A stretch of DNA of 64,000 bases from Neolewinella maritima (GTDB lineage Bacteria > Bacteroidota > Bacteroidia > Chitinophagales > Saprospiraceae): positions 124,001 through 188,000 of the forward strand of contig NZ_CAKLPZ010000004.1 in assembly GCF_923081025.1 (NCBI RefSeq), in the 5' to 3' direction. Of this stretch, positions 9,483-19,267 are shown piece by piece; positions within the stretch are counted from its first letter, which is position 1, and the number at the start of each line of letters is the position of its first letter. The notes under the pieces are model-generated. The model saw nothing but the letters and a program-made list of their open reading frames with translations. It was not told where the DNA came from and ran no database searches. The position numbers and the translations under genes were made by a program.

Positions 9483-11867
9483 CTAAAAAGGATAGCCGAA
9501 CGCAATCACCAGTCGGATGGAATCATCCACCGGGTCCCCTACGAATTTCTGGGGAATGGCAAAATCAGCGACGGTTTCCTCGTACGGAATTTGGAATGGC
9601 TTAGCCAGATCCAGGCGGAAGATCAGAAAGGTCAGGTCAAAGCGGAAGCCGATGCCTGCATTCATTGCGAGCTGATCGATGAACTCACTTTGCCGAAAGT
9701 CCGTGTCGAGTGGTTCCAGTTCCGTCTTGTAAGTCCACAGGTTACCGGCATCTATGAAGGCCGCCAGTTCGATGATCGGGGTGACCTTCTGGCGCAGCTC
9801 AATACTGGACTCCAGCATGAGGTTGCCATAGCCTCCCAGCGTCAGTAAGTTATTGTTTACCGGCGCGGTACGCCCGGGTCCAAGTTGCCTTGGTGCAAAC
9901 CCCCGCAGGCTGTTCGGTCCGCCAATGCTGTAGAGGTCGAAATAGGGTACGATGACTCGCTCTGACAGCGGGAAGGCGATTCCCCCGTGTATGCGGCTAG
10001 CCAGGGTGAGCCCACTATTGACCTTCCAGTAGTAGCGTAGATCGGTTTCCAATTGTGGATACAGGCTTCGCACCGTTTCGGCGTCCTCCAGACCGGGACC
10101 GATGGGGAACACGTTGTTGACGTTCATCGACAGGTACTGCTGCCAGAAGAAGTTGTGGTTGTCCTCACCGTCCAGCCGGGTGTCGTAGGTAAGGGTGTAG
10201 TTGGGAGAGAAGACAACCATGCGATCGAAGCGACTGGTCTGCGCCTCGCCATCCCCCCCCGCACTCACGCCAAGACTTCGCGCGATCTCCAGTACTTCGT
10301 CATTACTGATGACGGGGTTTTGGATACGTACGGAGAAGGGGTTGAGCAGGTGGATCTTCTTGACGCGCCGCTGCCAGGTGTAGCCGTACTGCGCCCGTAT
10401 CTGTAGCAAACTTACCCGTTCGCTCGCTTCGGGGTCCGCTTCCAGTGTGGCGGCCAGATCAGTCAGACTCTGGAGGGCAATCTCCTGCTCGAACTTGCTC
10501 AGGGTAAGTGAGAGGCTTTCGAGTTTAGCACCCAGACTGATCACCGTACCGCTGGTCATCAGCCGGGGAATCAACTTACGCCGTGCGGGCAACCACAGAC
10601 GGGGTACGTTCAGGGTAGCGGTAAGCCCGTAGATGCCGGAAGTGGGTACCCGAATTTGCTCGCTGTTGCCCAGAAAGACGGCGTAGCTGAAGTCTCCTTC
10701 GAGTTGGAAGAGTTCTGCACCTCGCAGCAGATTCCGGTTGGTGTATGCTAACCGAACATTGGGCCCTACGTACTGGGCACTATTGTAGGTCAGGCCGATC
10801 TCCCCCTCGATGCGCCGCCTCAGCAGCGGATCCATATATGCATTGAGGATCAGCGTAGAGTCCGATCCGGGCACCTGCTCGTAATCCAGACTGATGTAGC
10901 GAAAGGTGTTATAGCTGGCCAGCCGCCGTAGCGTCTTCCGGTGGCGTTCCGGATCGTACAGATCGCCGGCTTCCATAGCGAATGCCTCGTCGATGATACT
11001 GGGCCGTAGTGGACAGTCCGCACAGCGGATGTTCAGCCCACCTTCTTCGATCTGGGGTAGCTGTTCCAGATTAGACGTATCCGATACGTCGAAGCGGGGG
11101 TACACGTTGATCTCCCTGATTCGCTGTGGGATCAAATGCTCTTTGGGTACGTCCGTTTTCAGCTTCGCCAGCAGCTCAACGTCGTGGTCACCGGTGACGG
11201 TGTCGGCTAAGAAGAGGAAGTCATCATCGTCCGCATAAAAGTAGCCGTTGTTCTTGAGGGCCTGCTGCCAGCGATAGCGCTCCGCCTTAATGGCATCCAG
11301 ATCGTAGCGGTCTCCCGGCTCGATAACTGAGGCGGGCTTGATGGGATCGATGATGTGCGCCACGGCTGTATCTCGCCAGAAATAGGTTATCGAGTCAACC
11401 GTATACGGGGTACCTACCGCCACGGTGTATGCTGCCTTTATTGCGGGGGGATCCTGTAGGGTATCCAGGGTATAGCTAGCTTCGTTGTTGAAGTAGCCAT
11501 TGTTGCTGGCCGTATTTTCCAGTAGATTATTTACAGACTCCACTACCGTCTCGTCAAAGAAAATAGGCTTTTCACCCTTGATCTCATCGGGATCGTCCAG
11601 GTACTTATACGGCTTGTTGCGCTTCTTTTCCTCAAACTTGTAGTAGCGCCAGATATTCCGATAGCCGATAAGGGGGATCTTAGAATTGGTGGTCTGATTG
11701 AGTTTACCCAGCAGCTCGATTTCTAGCTGTTCGGTATCGACACTATCGGCCGCCTCTATGTCCAATGCACTACCCAGGTAGAGGTACTCGTCTTCCGGCA
11801 AGTGCTGGGTGATGCTACACCCCATACTCGATACGACCAGCCACACGAATAAAAGTCGTACGCTCAT
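9483..11867 (-). CDS. tamL: TamL: lipidated TamA/BamA-family outer-membrane protein
   Basis: 794 residues. The signal peptide ends in a lipobox (VVSSMGC, Cys17), the mark of TamL, the lipoprotein form of TamA in Bacteroidota. POTRA-like domains cover about residues 25-370, followed by a 16-strand Omp85 (D15) barrel to the C-terminal aromatic residue (FGYPF). The conserved loop-6 motif appears as GGPNSLRGF near residue 655. With TamB it is thought to build or transport material for the outer membrane. It starts 2 bp after the tamB stop, so the two are one transcription unit, and their pairing supports both calls. Confidence 0.93.
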   Translation of the reverse strand: MSVRLLFVWLVVSSMGCSITQHLPEDEYLYLGSALDIEAADSVDTEQLEIELLGKLNQTTNSKIPLIGYRNIWRYYKFEEKKRNKPYKYLDDPDEIKGEKPIFFDETVVESVNNLLENTASNNGYFNNEASYTLDTLQDPPAIKAAYTVAVGTPYTVDSITYFWRDTAVAHIIDPIKPASVIEPGDRYDLDAIKAERYRWQQALKNNGYFYADDDDFLFLADTVTGDHDVELLAKLKTDVPKEHLIPQRIREINVYPRFDVSDTSNLEQLPQIEEGGLNIRCADCPLRPSIIDEAFAMEAGDLYDPERHRKTLRRLASYNTFRYISLDYEQVPGSDSTLILNAYMDPLLRRRIEGEIGLTYNSAQYVGPNVRLAYTNRNLLRGAELFQLEGDFSYAVFLGNSEQIRVPTSGIYGLTATLNVPRLWLPARRKLIPRLMTSGTVISLGAKLESLSLTLSKFEQEIALQSLTDLAATLEADPEASERVSLLQIRAQYGYTWQRRVKKIHLLNPFSVRIQNPVISNDEVLEIARSLGVSAGGDGEAQTSRFDRMVVFSPNYTLTYDTRLDGEDNHNFFWQQYLSMNVNNVFPIGPGLEDAETVRSLYPQLETDLRYYWKVNSGLTLASRIHGGIAFPLSERVIVPYFDLYSIGGPNSLRGFAPRQLGPGRTAPVNNNLLTLGGYGNLMLESSIELRQKVTPIIELAAFIDAGNLWTYKTELEPLDTDFRQSEFIDQLAMNAGIGFRFDLTFLIFRLDLAKPFQIPYEETVADFAIPQKFVGDPVDDSIRLVIAFGYPF

Positions 11868-11869
11868 GC

Positions 11870-14800
11870 TTACTTGTTCTTGCTGCTCCAGCCCAGGGAG
11901 TCGAAGTTCTTACTGAAGGTGAGGCGCCCCCCAAAGCGGATCACATTGCCGCCCACCAGTACATCCCGGTCCCGGTCGTTGAAAAACTTGAGGCGGAAGG
12001 TGCCGTCGTCGTTGATCAGGTATTCCGCGGTGATGTTGTCCAAATAAGTCTGGCTGGTTCCCGCCGTCTCATCTGCATCGTTACCCGCTACACCGTCTAC
12101 GCTCACTACTACCCGGTCGTCGAATAGGGTCTTACGCAGACTTACCCGCAGATTCGTATTGGTGGTGCCGTCGCTGTCCTGATAGCTATCCAGACCAAAG
12201 TCGAGATCTACAAAGCCGACATAGTCGTTGGCCAGGTTGTTGAGGTAGCCACCCACTGCATTATTTAGCGTAGTGTTAGCCAGACTGGTGCCGTCTCCCC
12301 CACCCTGGTCCAGTACGGGGATGTTGAATCCACCAAAAGCAAGTAGCCGGAAGGTGGTCTCGGTCATGCGACTATCGTCCTGGCGTAGCGTACTGAGAGC
12401 ATCCCCTACGCTACTGATTCCCAGGTTACCGTACGCATCCTCGGGGTATACGACGTTAGTGGTGAGTGTACTGGAGTTCAGTTCACCCTTCAGCCCGATC
12501 ACTGCGTAGAACGTCTGCTTACGCCGCAGCGTACTGGCATCTCCTATTCCCTGTCCCAGCACACCCTCTACCAACGGCAGGGCGGAGGTACGTACCTCGT
12601 TGCGGATCGTCAGGTCCAGGATCGGATTCTCCATGTCGCCGTTGAAGACCACGCTACTACCGGGCACCACCTGGAACTCCCGATTGATCACCTGAATGAT
12701 GAAGTCGTACTGTCCTTCCACCAGTTCTACCCGACCGGTAGCGGTCTGGCTTCCGTCGGGGGCGATCTGCAGCGTGATGTTCCCGTCCGCGCGGCCTACA
12801 AACGTCTGCCCCGTGGTAGGATCTACTACGACGGTGACCTGTAAATTTGGGTCCACGTCCAGGTTGAGCGTGAGATCAAGTCCGGTCCGCGCCGCACCGA
12901 GGCTGTCATCACGTACACTGACCGTATCGCGGCGAATGATATCCGCCCACTGATAGCGCTCCTCGAATTCGATGATTCCCTCGTTGTCTACCAGGCCCTC
13001 ACTGGGTATGGTGTAGATATAGGTGATGTCGCTACCATCGTTGGTCGTAGCATCTACCACGATTACGGGTAGTATCGCCGTCCCCCCGATCTCTACGCGG
13101 GCATCGACCGACATATAGCCATAGTAGTCAGGATTATCCTTGTCCGTAGAATTGATCGCTACGAAGTCTTCCGCCTGGACCAGCATATCGAGTTCGATAT
13201 CCGTCAGGTCGTTCAGTAAGATGTTACCCGTGAGGGTAGCGGTACCATCCTTACTGTCGTAGATCTGGAGGCCATCCGTGAAGGTGATCCGCTGACCGGT
13301 AAAGGTGATGGGATTACTACCCACCCGGAAGCGCTCTCCGAGTAGGCTAATTACCAGACTGGCATCCTGAAACGCCACGCTCCCATTCAGTCTGGGAGCC
13401 TCGATGGTCCCTCCAATATTTACTATCCCGCTCAGGTACCCTTCGGTGTTTTCCAGGTAGCCCAGGCTGAAGGGCTCTGCACTTTCCAGCATCAGACGGT
13501 TGAGGTCCAGTTTTAGGTCCATTGGTCCGTTCAGCGCGTAGGTGCCTGTCACTTCGACATCATTCCCGGCGTCTTCCAATCCAACGTCCAACGTATAGGT
13601 CTGCTCGTCTCCGGTAGTGACCACCGCCGTCAGGTTACCGAGGGTAGTACCGTTCCAGGAGAGGCTGTCGATGGATAGATTGGTGCGTATGCCTAGATTA
13701 GTCATCACGTTATCCAGCCCCACGGTACCGTTGAGAATACCACCGGCCACTTCCTCCTCCGAGAACACCAGGCGGCTGGGCGTATCCAGATCGAAGTCTT
13801 CAAAGGTGATCGTCACATGATTTGGCTCGTTGGTTTCGGCCAGCAGCGCCTGCGACTCGTGCCGCAGGCTGAAGTTATTGATCAGCAGATTCGGACCGGC
13901 GAGGGCGATCACGTTAGAAGCCGGTACCGTCCAGGTTTCGAAGTTCAGTATCTGTTCTTCCTCCAGTACTACGGTGAGGCTATCCCCCTGCTGGTCGATA
14001 AACGCCCCCAGGTAATGCCGTAGGCTATCCCCAGGGGTGTATAGTTTCAGTTCTACGAGTAGCTCATCGTCTATCGTCTCTCCGGAGATGACGGTGCGGC
14101 CCAGCTCGACCTGATTATTGTAGCTCACATCCTCCCAGTCGGCGTGAATGTTCAGCGCCTCCATATCTCCGATCACCTTAAGCTGCAAGCCCTGCGCTTC
14201 CAGCCCGGTGAACTCCAATTCCTGTAGGTCCAAATTGAAGAGAAATTCTGGAGATCCGTCGCGGTAAAGCAGCGACATGTTCATGGGCGACAGCTGCGTC
14301 AGCCCGTTGATCAGTCCCCCGGTCAGCACCTGCGGTCGCTTCAGCGCGAAGGTCATATCCACTGCGTCTCCATCTTCTACCGGCTCGGGCTGGGGAATGC
14401 TCTCATCGACGTAGGCCAGCAGGAAATCCACCATCTTCTGCGGAGTTTTCAGGGGATCGAAGTAGCCTACAACGTCGCCATCCATCACGTCGGATCGCAG
14501 GTAGATCTCATTATCCCAGTCGTGCATGGCGGCGGTGAGCAGTAGGCTATCTACGAAACTGCTACCGTCTTCTCCACGGAGAATAAAATCGTCCATCCGC
14601 ACGACGGCATCCAGATCATAGGGGTCTAGCCCTTCGCTGCGCGCGACCAGCGTACCCTCTACGTCGAGTCGCTGTTCCGTAAGATCCCACTGTTGCAGTT
14701 CTAGATGGTCTACATCCACCATAGCCTCCACAAACACGGAGCTATCCGCATTGATGATATAGCGCCCACTGCCATTGGCCAGGAAGGCGGGGTGCAGCAA

Positions 14801-17161
14801 ATCGAACTCGCCGGAGTAGCGGGTGTCTGACACGAGGGCGGTCAGGTTGACCAGCGAATCACCCCCATTCTCCGCCACAAAAGCACTGATGGACAGGTTC
14901 ATGCTCGGCTCCAGCTGGCCGGTCACCTGCGCCTGTAGATCGATCGGACCCAGACCAATGGTCTCGAGCGTATCTCGGAATCCGCCGGTAAAGAATTCCG
15001 GAATACGGACGTTGGTCAGCGAGGCCGTCACATTGGTGTAGGCAGGGTTGTAGACCCCCCCGATGGTCCAGTCACCATTGCTGGTCTGTACCGGAATATC
15101 GAAGGTCAGATCAGTCAGCGATCCGCTCAGTCGGGCGTTCTGGATCCGGATGCTGGGTAAATTGATGTTTTCCGGCAGGAGACTATCCGGCAGGATGGAG
15201 CGGACATCAGCGATGTTGATACCAAGGTCACTGACCTCCATATCCAGCGTCAGATTATCCGGATCGAGGGCATTGCGGACGTTGCCATTGATGCGGGCGT
15301 AGGTGCTATCCCCCGGCAGCGATAGCCGTAGGTTGACGTCCAGATTATCCATGGGTCCGGTCACCGATCCACTGCCCCGCAAAAAGTCCGGAATAGTGTA
15401 GTCCTCCGGCAGGGTGCCCGGTGGCACATAGGCCAGTATGGTGGCCCGCGTAGCCAGCAGGGTATCGAGTTTGACGTTCAACCTGGTATTCGGATAGGCG
15501 GACACCCCATTGATGATGCCACTGGTTCTTACCCGGCTATTGAGTCCGTTGCCGAATACCCGGTTTTCCAGCGCGTAGAGATCGAGTTCCAGGCGATCGT
15601 TGTCGTAGCTGGCACTACCCTCGGCTACAATGCGTTGTGGCCAATCAATATCGGCGGGCAGCATACCATTCGGTACCAGGGGCAGCAGCGGACCGGGTGT
15701 TACACTCAGCTCGCGGAGGTACAGCCGCCCCCCTACCCGATTCGGATCCAGTACGTTGTGCGCACGCCCGCTGGCACGCACCTTGATACCAGGGCCGTCG
15801 ATCTGAATTCTGGCGATATCCAGTTGGGCTACCGTACCATCAGCGCGCACCGAGAAGTCGATCTGCTGCGCCAGGTTACTCGATATCACCTGCTCCGTGG
15901 CCAGGTCCGGCGCCAGTAGCGCGATGTCTCTGAGTCCGATGTGTCCGTCTAGTTGGGCCCGCGCAACTAGCTCCTCAAGGTTTGCAGCGGCAAAATCATA
16001 CTGGACGGCCGTGTTCTCGCTGCGCAGTTCGCTGTTCTTCGTGCGCAGTAGAAAGTCCTCCAGGCCCAGGAAGGTCGGGGCATACTCCACCACACCTTCC
16101 GAACGCAGTATAGCCAGACCGCTCTTCTCCACGCCACCCAGTTGCCGCAAACGCAGGTGCAATGAATCGACGATGTAGGCTATATCTGTTGCCTCAGCCT
16201 CTACCTCAGACAGCGCCAGGTGATTGAAGTCGATGCCTGGCCCTTTCAGTGGCGGTGCCGGTACGTCCATACGCAGCGCAAACTGACGGATCTGGAACAG
16301 TTCGCCGGTAAAGGCGATACTATCGCCCAGGGCAAGATCGGCACCTTCTAGGTTGACGTAGGGCAGCTGGGTACTAACATCCAGACTATCCATCTGCAGT
16401 GCCAGGGTACTTGCCGATATGGTCGCACGACCCAGCGTCAGCGCGATGGGCGCGGTCTCGGTCGCCGTAGTGTCTACGGGCAAACTCGATTCACCGATCC
16501 CGATCAGAGCCGCGGCTCCGTCGAGTTCGAGGTAGTCGACATCGAAGGTCATCGCAGCGAGATCAGCCTCGTTGATCTCCCCGCCCAGATGGTTGACCTC
16601 GAGATCCGCGAGTAGGCCGGCAGGATCGTCCTGGTAGTAGATGTCGGCGCGATCAAGGGTAAGCTGTGCCCCCGCCAAGTCGATCAGCCAACCGCCGGAG
16701 GTCGTCGCTACGGAGTCGGCCTGCGGTGATTCCGCTAGCGCTACCGTGTCTACGGGTACCAGGGCATCCAGCAGGAATTGGATGTTACTGGTCGAGTCCG
16801 TAGTAACGAGATTGGCATATACATCCTCGATCTCCACGCTGTTGATGGCTACGGTGGAGCGGACCAGCGCCCACATGTCCAGCCCCACCCCGAGGTGTCC
16901 GACCCGGGCAATCGTGTCTCCCTCGGGAGTGTTCACGTACACGTCGCGCACGTCGAGTCGGGATGGAAATTGCAGGGATAAGTCCCCGATCCCAACATCC
17001 GTACCCAAGGTCGTCCGGGCGATCTTCTCCGCCTGGTCGGTGATCGCCCGCTGTACAAAGGGCAATTGGATGAGCAGAAATACCAGCACCAGCAAGCCGA
17101 GCAGCGAGACAATGAACCAGAAGATGAACCGGCCGATTTTTTTTGCTGTGCTTGTAGCCAA
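11870..17161 (-). CDS. tamB: TamB: translocation and assembly module inner-membrane protein
   Basis: 1763 residues. One N-terminal membrane anchor (about residues 10-32, FIFWFIVSLLGLLVLVFLLI) is followed by a very long series of beta-strand repeats of the AsmA-like/TamB fold. The C-terminal DUF490 domain (about 1350-1750) is clear, with features such as GRVELVEGQYDF and VVPGSSVVFNGDMENPILDL. Such proteins form a periplasm-spanning lipid-transport groove to the outer-membrane partner, here TamL 2 bp downstream. The predicted start is TTG at 17161; no ATG fits before the membrane helix, so the start is less certain than the frame. Confidence 0.93.
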   Translation of the reverse strand: MATSTAKKIGRFIFWFIVSLLGLLVLVFLLIQLPFVQRAITDQAEKIARTTLGTDVGIGDLSLQFPSRLDVRDVYVNTPEGDTIARVGHLGVGLDMWALVRSTVAINSVEIEDVYANLVTTDSTSNIQFLLDALVPVDTVALAESPQADSVATTSGGWLIDLAGAQLTLDRADIYYQDDPAGLLADLEVNHLGGEINEADLAAMTFDVDYLELDGAAALIGIGESSLPVDTTATETAPIALTLGRATISASTLALQMDSLDVSTQLPYVNLEGADLALGDSIAFTGELFQIRQFALRMDVPAPPLKGPGIDFNHLALSEVEAEATDIAYIVDSLHLRLRQLGGVEKSGLAILRSEGVVEYAPTFLGLEDFLLRTKNSELRSENTAVQYDFAAANLEELVARAQLDGHIGLRDIALLAPDLATEQVISSNLAQQIDFSVRADGTVAQLDIARIQIDGPGIKVRASGRAHNVLDPNRVGGRLYLRELSVTPGPLLPLVPNGMLPADIDWPQRIVAEGSASYDNDRLELDLYALENRVFGNGLNSRVRTSGIINGVSAYPNTRLNVKLDTLLATRATILAYVPPGTLPEDYTIPDFLRGSGSVTGPMDNLDVNLRLSLPGDSTYARINGNVRNALDPDNLTLDMEVSDLGINIADVRSILPDSLLPENINLPSIRIQNARLSGSLTDLTFDIPVQTSNGDWTIGGVYNPAYTNVTASLTNVRIPEFFTGGFRDTLETIGLGPIDLQAQVTGQLEPSMNLSISAFVAENGGDSLVNLTALVSDTRYSGEFDLLHPAFLANGSGRYIINADSSVFVEAMVDVDHLELQQWDLTEQRLDVEGTLVARSEGLDPYDLDAVVRMDDFILRGEDGSSFVDSLLLTAAMHDWDNEIYLRSDVMDGDVVGYFDPLKTPQKMVDFLLAYVDESIPQPEPVEDGDAVDMTFALKRPQVLTGGLINGLTQLSPMNMSLLYRDGSPEFLFNLDLQELEFTGLEAQGLQLKVIGDMEALNIHADWEDVSYNNQVELGRTVISGETIDDELLVELKLYTPGDSLRHYLGAFIDQQGDSLTVVLEEEQILNFETWTVPASNVIALAGPNLLINNFSLRHESQALLAETNEPNHVTITFEDFDLDTPSRLVFSEEEVAGGILNGTVGLDNVMTNLGIRTNLSIDSLSWNGTTLGNLTAVVTTGDEQTYTLDVGLEDAGNDVEVTGTYALNGPMDLKLDLNRLMLESAEPFSLGYLENTEGYLSGIVNIGGTIEAPRLNGSVAFQDASLVISLLGERFRVGSNPITFTGQRITFTDGLQIYDSKDGTATLTGNILLNDLTDIELDMLVQAEDFVAINSTDKDNPDYYGYMSVDARVEIGGTAILPVIVVDATTNDGSDITYIYTIPSEGLVDNEGIIEFEERYQWADIIRRDTVSVRDDSLGAARTGLDLTLNLDVDPNLQVTVVVDPTTGQTFVGRADGNITLQIAPDGSQTATGRVELVEGQYDFIIQVINREFQVVPGSSVVFNGDMENPILDLTIRNEVRTSALPLVEGVLGQGIGDASTLRRKQTFYAVIGLKGELNSSTLTTNVVYPEDAYGNLGISSVGDALSTLRQDDSRMTETTFRLLAFGGFNIPVLDQGGGDGTSLANTTLNNAVGGYLNNLANDYVGFVDLDFGLDSYQDSDGTTNTNLRVSLRKTLFDDRVVVSVDGVAGNDADETAGTSQTYLDNITAEYLINDDGTFRLKFFNDRDRDVLVGGNVIRFGGRLTFSKNFDSLGWSSKNK

Positions 17162-17268
17162 AGGGGAACGTACTTGAGGGGAGGGGTATCTATCGTTAAC
17201 CCCCCGTGCAAAGGAGTGTTCGCTGGAGTAGCGGGCCGGAGGTTCGGCTGCGCACCGTTCGGCTGACT

Positions 17269-18456
17269 TTAATCAATTCTTAACACCAGCCCCTTCAGGT
17301 ACTCTCCCTCCGGGTGATAAAGACTCACCGGGTGATCGGGGCCCTGCCCGAGGTGATGCAGCACCCGCACGGGCCGACCAACCTCCAAACCGGCCGCCAC
17401 GATGGTGTCGTAGAACAACTGACGATCCACCACCCTACTGCAGCTAAACGTAAATAGTAAACCGCCGGGCTTGATGACCTGAATGGCCCGCGCATTGAGC
17501 CGTTTGTAGGCCTGCACGGCTTTATGTCGCCGGTGCTTGTTCTTGGCGAAGGCGGGCGGATCTACCACTACGATATCGTAGGAGTCGGCAGCGGCATGCT
17601 CCTTCAGCCAGTCCATGACGTCAGCCGTAGCGATCTCCGATCGCTCCGTAAAGTCACCGTTGTCCGACACATTAAGGCCGGTCAGTTCGGTAGCCGTCGC
17701 ACTTAGGTCGATACTTTGCACCTGCGTGGCCCCGCCCAGCAGCGCGTAGACGGAGAAGCCCCCGGTGTAGCAAAAGGTGTTCAGTACCCGCTTGTCCTTA
17801 GCGTAGCTACCCAGTAACCAGCGATTTTCGCGCTGGTCTATGAAAAAGCCCGTTTTCTGCCCGTTCGCGATGTCGATCCGAAACCGCCGCCCGTGCTCCA
17901 GCACCCGCAACTCCTGTACGTCGGGGCCTGCGAGGATTCCGTCTTTCAAACTCACGGCGTAGCGTTCGGGCAGTGACTTACTGCTCTTATCGTGGACCGT
18001 AGTGATCACGTCCGGCAACAACTGAAGCAGCGCCGCAGCGATCTGCTGCCGCTGGCGATGCATACCTATGCTATGGCACTGAACGACGGCCACGCTACCG
18101 TAGCGGTCGATCACCAAGCCGGGCAGCCCATCGCCCGCGGCGTGCACCAGGCGGTAGGTATTGGTCAGGGGATCGTCCGCCAGACCAAGTTGTTGCCGTA
18201 CGTCGATAGCTTGCTGCAATTGCCGGGTGTAGAAGTTTTCCGGTAGATCTTCGGTTCCGAAGTGCAGCATACGCACGCGGATACTGCCGGCCTGATAGTG
18301 CCCTACCCCGAGAGGCTGTCCCTGCTGATCGCTGACGCGCACCAGATCGCCATCGGCCAGTCCGTCCGGCTCATGATGAATGGCACCGGAGAACACCCAG
18401 GGGCTACGGCGTACCAGGGCGCTCTCACGTCCTTTACGCAGGGATATAGTTTGCAT
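17269..18456 (-). CDS. rlmI: RlmI-type 23S rRNA (cytosine-5) methyltransferase
   Basis: 395 residues from the ATG at 18456. An upstream in-frame start at 18564 would add 36 residues that do not match the family, which begins with the PUA domain as seen here (MQTISLRKGRESALVRRSPW). After the PUA domain comes an EEHD-like beta-barrel region, then a Rossmann SAM-binding domain with VLNTFCYTGGFSVYALLGGA and the catalytic-site motif VVVDPPAFAKNKHR. In E. coli RlmI methylates C1962 of 23S rRNA; the same substrate is inferred. A TACCTTCG element ends 4 bases before this ATG, which supports the start and suggests a leaderless message. Confidence 0.88.
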   Translation of the reverse strand: MQTISLRKGRESALVRRSPWVFSGAIHHEPDGLADGDLVRVSDQQGQPLGVGHYQAGSIRVRMLHFGTEDLPENFYTRQLQQAIDVRQQLGLADDPLTNTYRLVHAAGDGLPGLVIDRYGSVAVVQCHSIGMHRQRQQIAAALLQLLPDVITTVHDKSSKSLPERYAVSLKDGILAGPDVQELRVLEHGRRFRIDIANGQKTGFFIDQRENRWLLGSYAKDKRVLNTFCYTGGFSVYALLGGATQVQSIDLSATATELTGLNVSDNGDFTERSEIATADVMDWLKEHAAADSYDIVVVDPPAFAKNKHRRHKAVQAYKRLNARAIQVIKPGGLLFTFSCSRVVDRQLFYDTIVAAGLEVGRPVRVLHHLGQGPDHPVSLYHPEGEYLKGLVLRID

Positions 18457-18460
18457 GCGG

Positions 18461-18468
18461 CGAAGGTA
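18461..18468 (-). promoter_or_regulatory. Candidate -7 element TACCTTCG, leaderless spacing to rlmI
   Basis: Read on the minus strand, TACCTTCG matches the Bacteroidota -7 consensus TAnnTTTG with one change. Only CCGC separates it from the ATG at 18456, so transcription would begin at or next to the start codon. Confidence 0.45.
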
Positions 18469-18621
18469 AGCCTCCGTCGGGCGACTAAGGTGAATTAGCT
18501 GTCCGGCGACATACGCAATCACGCACAGCAGTCGTTTGGTGCCTAGCATTCCTTGTTTGTGCAACGAACCGATCGCTATTTCCCGCTTGTGCGCGAAGTA
18601 GTCGTTCCACCAGAACTTCTC

Positions 18622-19224
18622 ATGAAACTACCGGTACCCAACTGCTTTTTCGGCCTTCTATTTCTACTGCTCGCGGTCAGCTGTTCCACGACCACCGAGT
18701 CTATCGACTACATCCTGGGGGAAGGTCAGCTACGACTCGAAATCGCCAACACGGTCGTTTCGGAGACCACTCCAGCGGTCACCACGGTACTCACGGTCGC
18801 CGATGTGCGTATCGACGGGGTATCCCTCCCGGGCTTCCGGCGGCAGACCATACAGTGGGGCGGCGGCGCGCAGGCTGCAGATGTACTCTACAACGGCAGT
18901 ATCGCCTCGGGCAGCTACGAGCTGGTAGAGCTTATCCTCGACCCCGGCACGGATGACCAGGGCAGCGGACCGGGCTGCTATACCGTCGATGCCAACGGTC
19001 AGAAGCATGCACTGGACATTAGAGCCGGCGGACTGCTGAGCATACCTACCTATGAGCTGGTAGTCGACCGCAATGAGTACGTATCCGGCCTACTGTCCAT
19101 ACAATTAGCTAAGGCTTTACAGCCGCAGACTGCGTCCGGCACCTACACGCTGCAGGCCAACCGTTGGCACCGCAAGTGGGCTACTTACATCCCGCAGGAG
19201 TCGCAGTTGGCGTCCAGCCGGTAG
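18622..19224 (+). CDS. Small lipoprotein, DUF4382-like
   Basis: 200 residues from ATG 18622 (MKLPVPNC); the longer frame from 18553 lacks a signal peptide at its start and is less likely. Signal peptide with lipobox LLAVSC (Cys at about residue 19), so probably outer-membrane lipoprotein. The mature part is beta-rich. It contains a strand-turn pattern (TVLTVADVRIDGV, SGSYELVELIL) like DUF4382-type surface lipoproteins, but I am not certain of the family. It starts between the divergent rlmI gene and the FAD oxidoreductase 43 bp downstream. Function unknown. Confidence 0.75.
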   Translation: MKLPVPNCFFGLLFLLLAVSCSTTTESIDYILGEGQLRLEIANTVVSETTPAVTTVLTVADVRIDGVSLPGFRRQTIQWGGGAQAADVLYNGSIASGSYELVELILDPGTDDQGSGPGCYTVDANGQKHALDIRAGGLLSIPTYELVVDRNEYVSGLLSIQLAKALQPQTASGTYTLQANRWHRKWATYIPQESQLASSR

Positions 19225-19267
19225 GTTTACGCGCTATACCAGCTAAATAGTTCGGTCCTTACACCGT

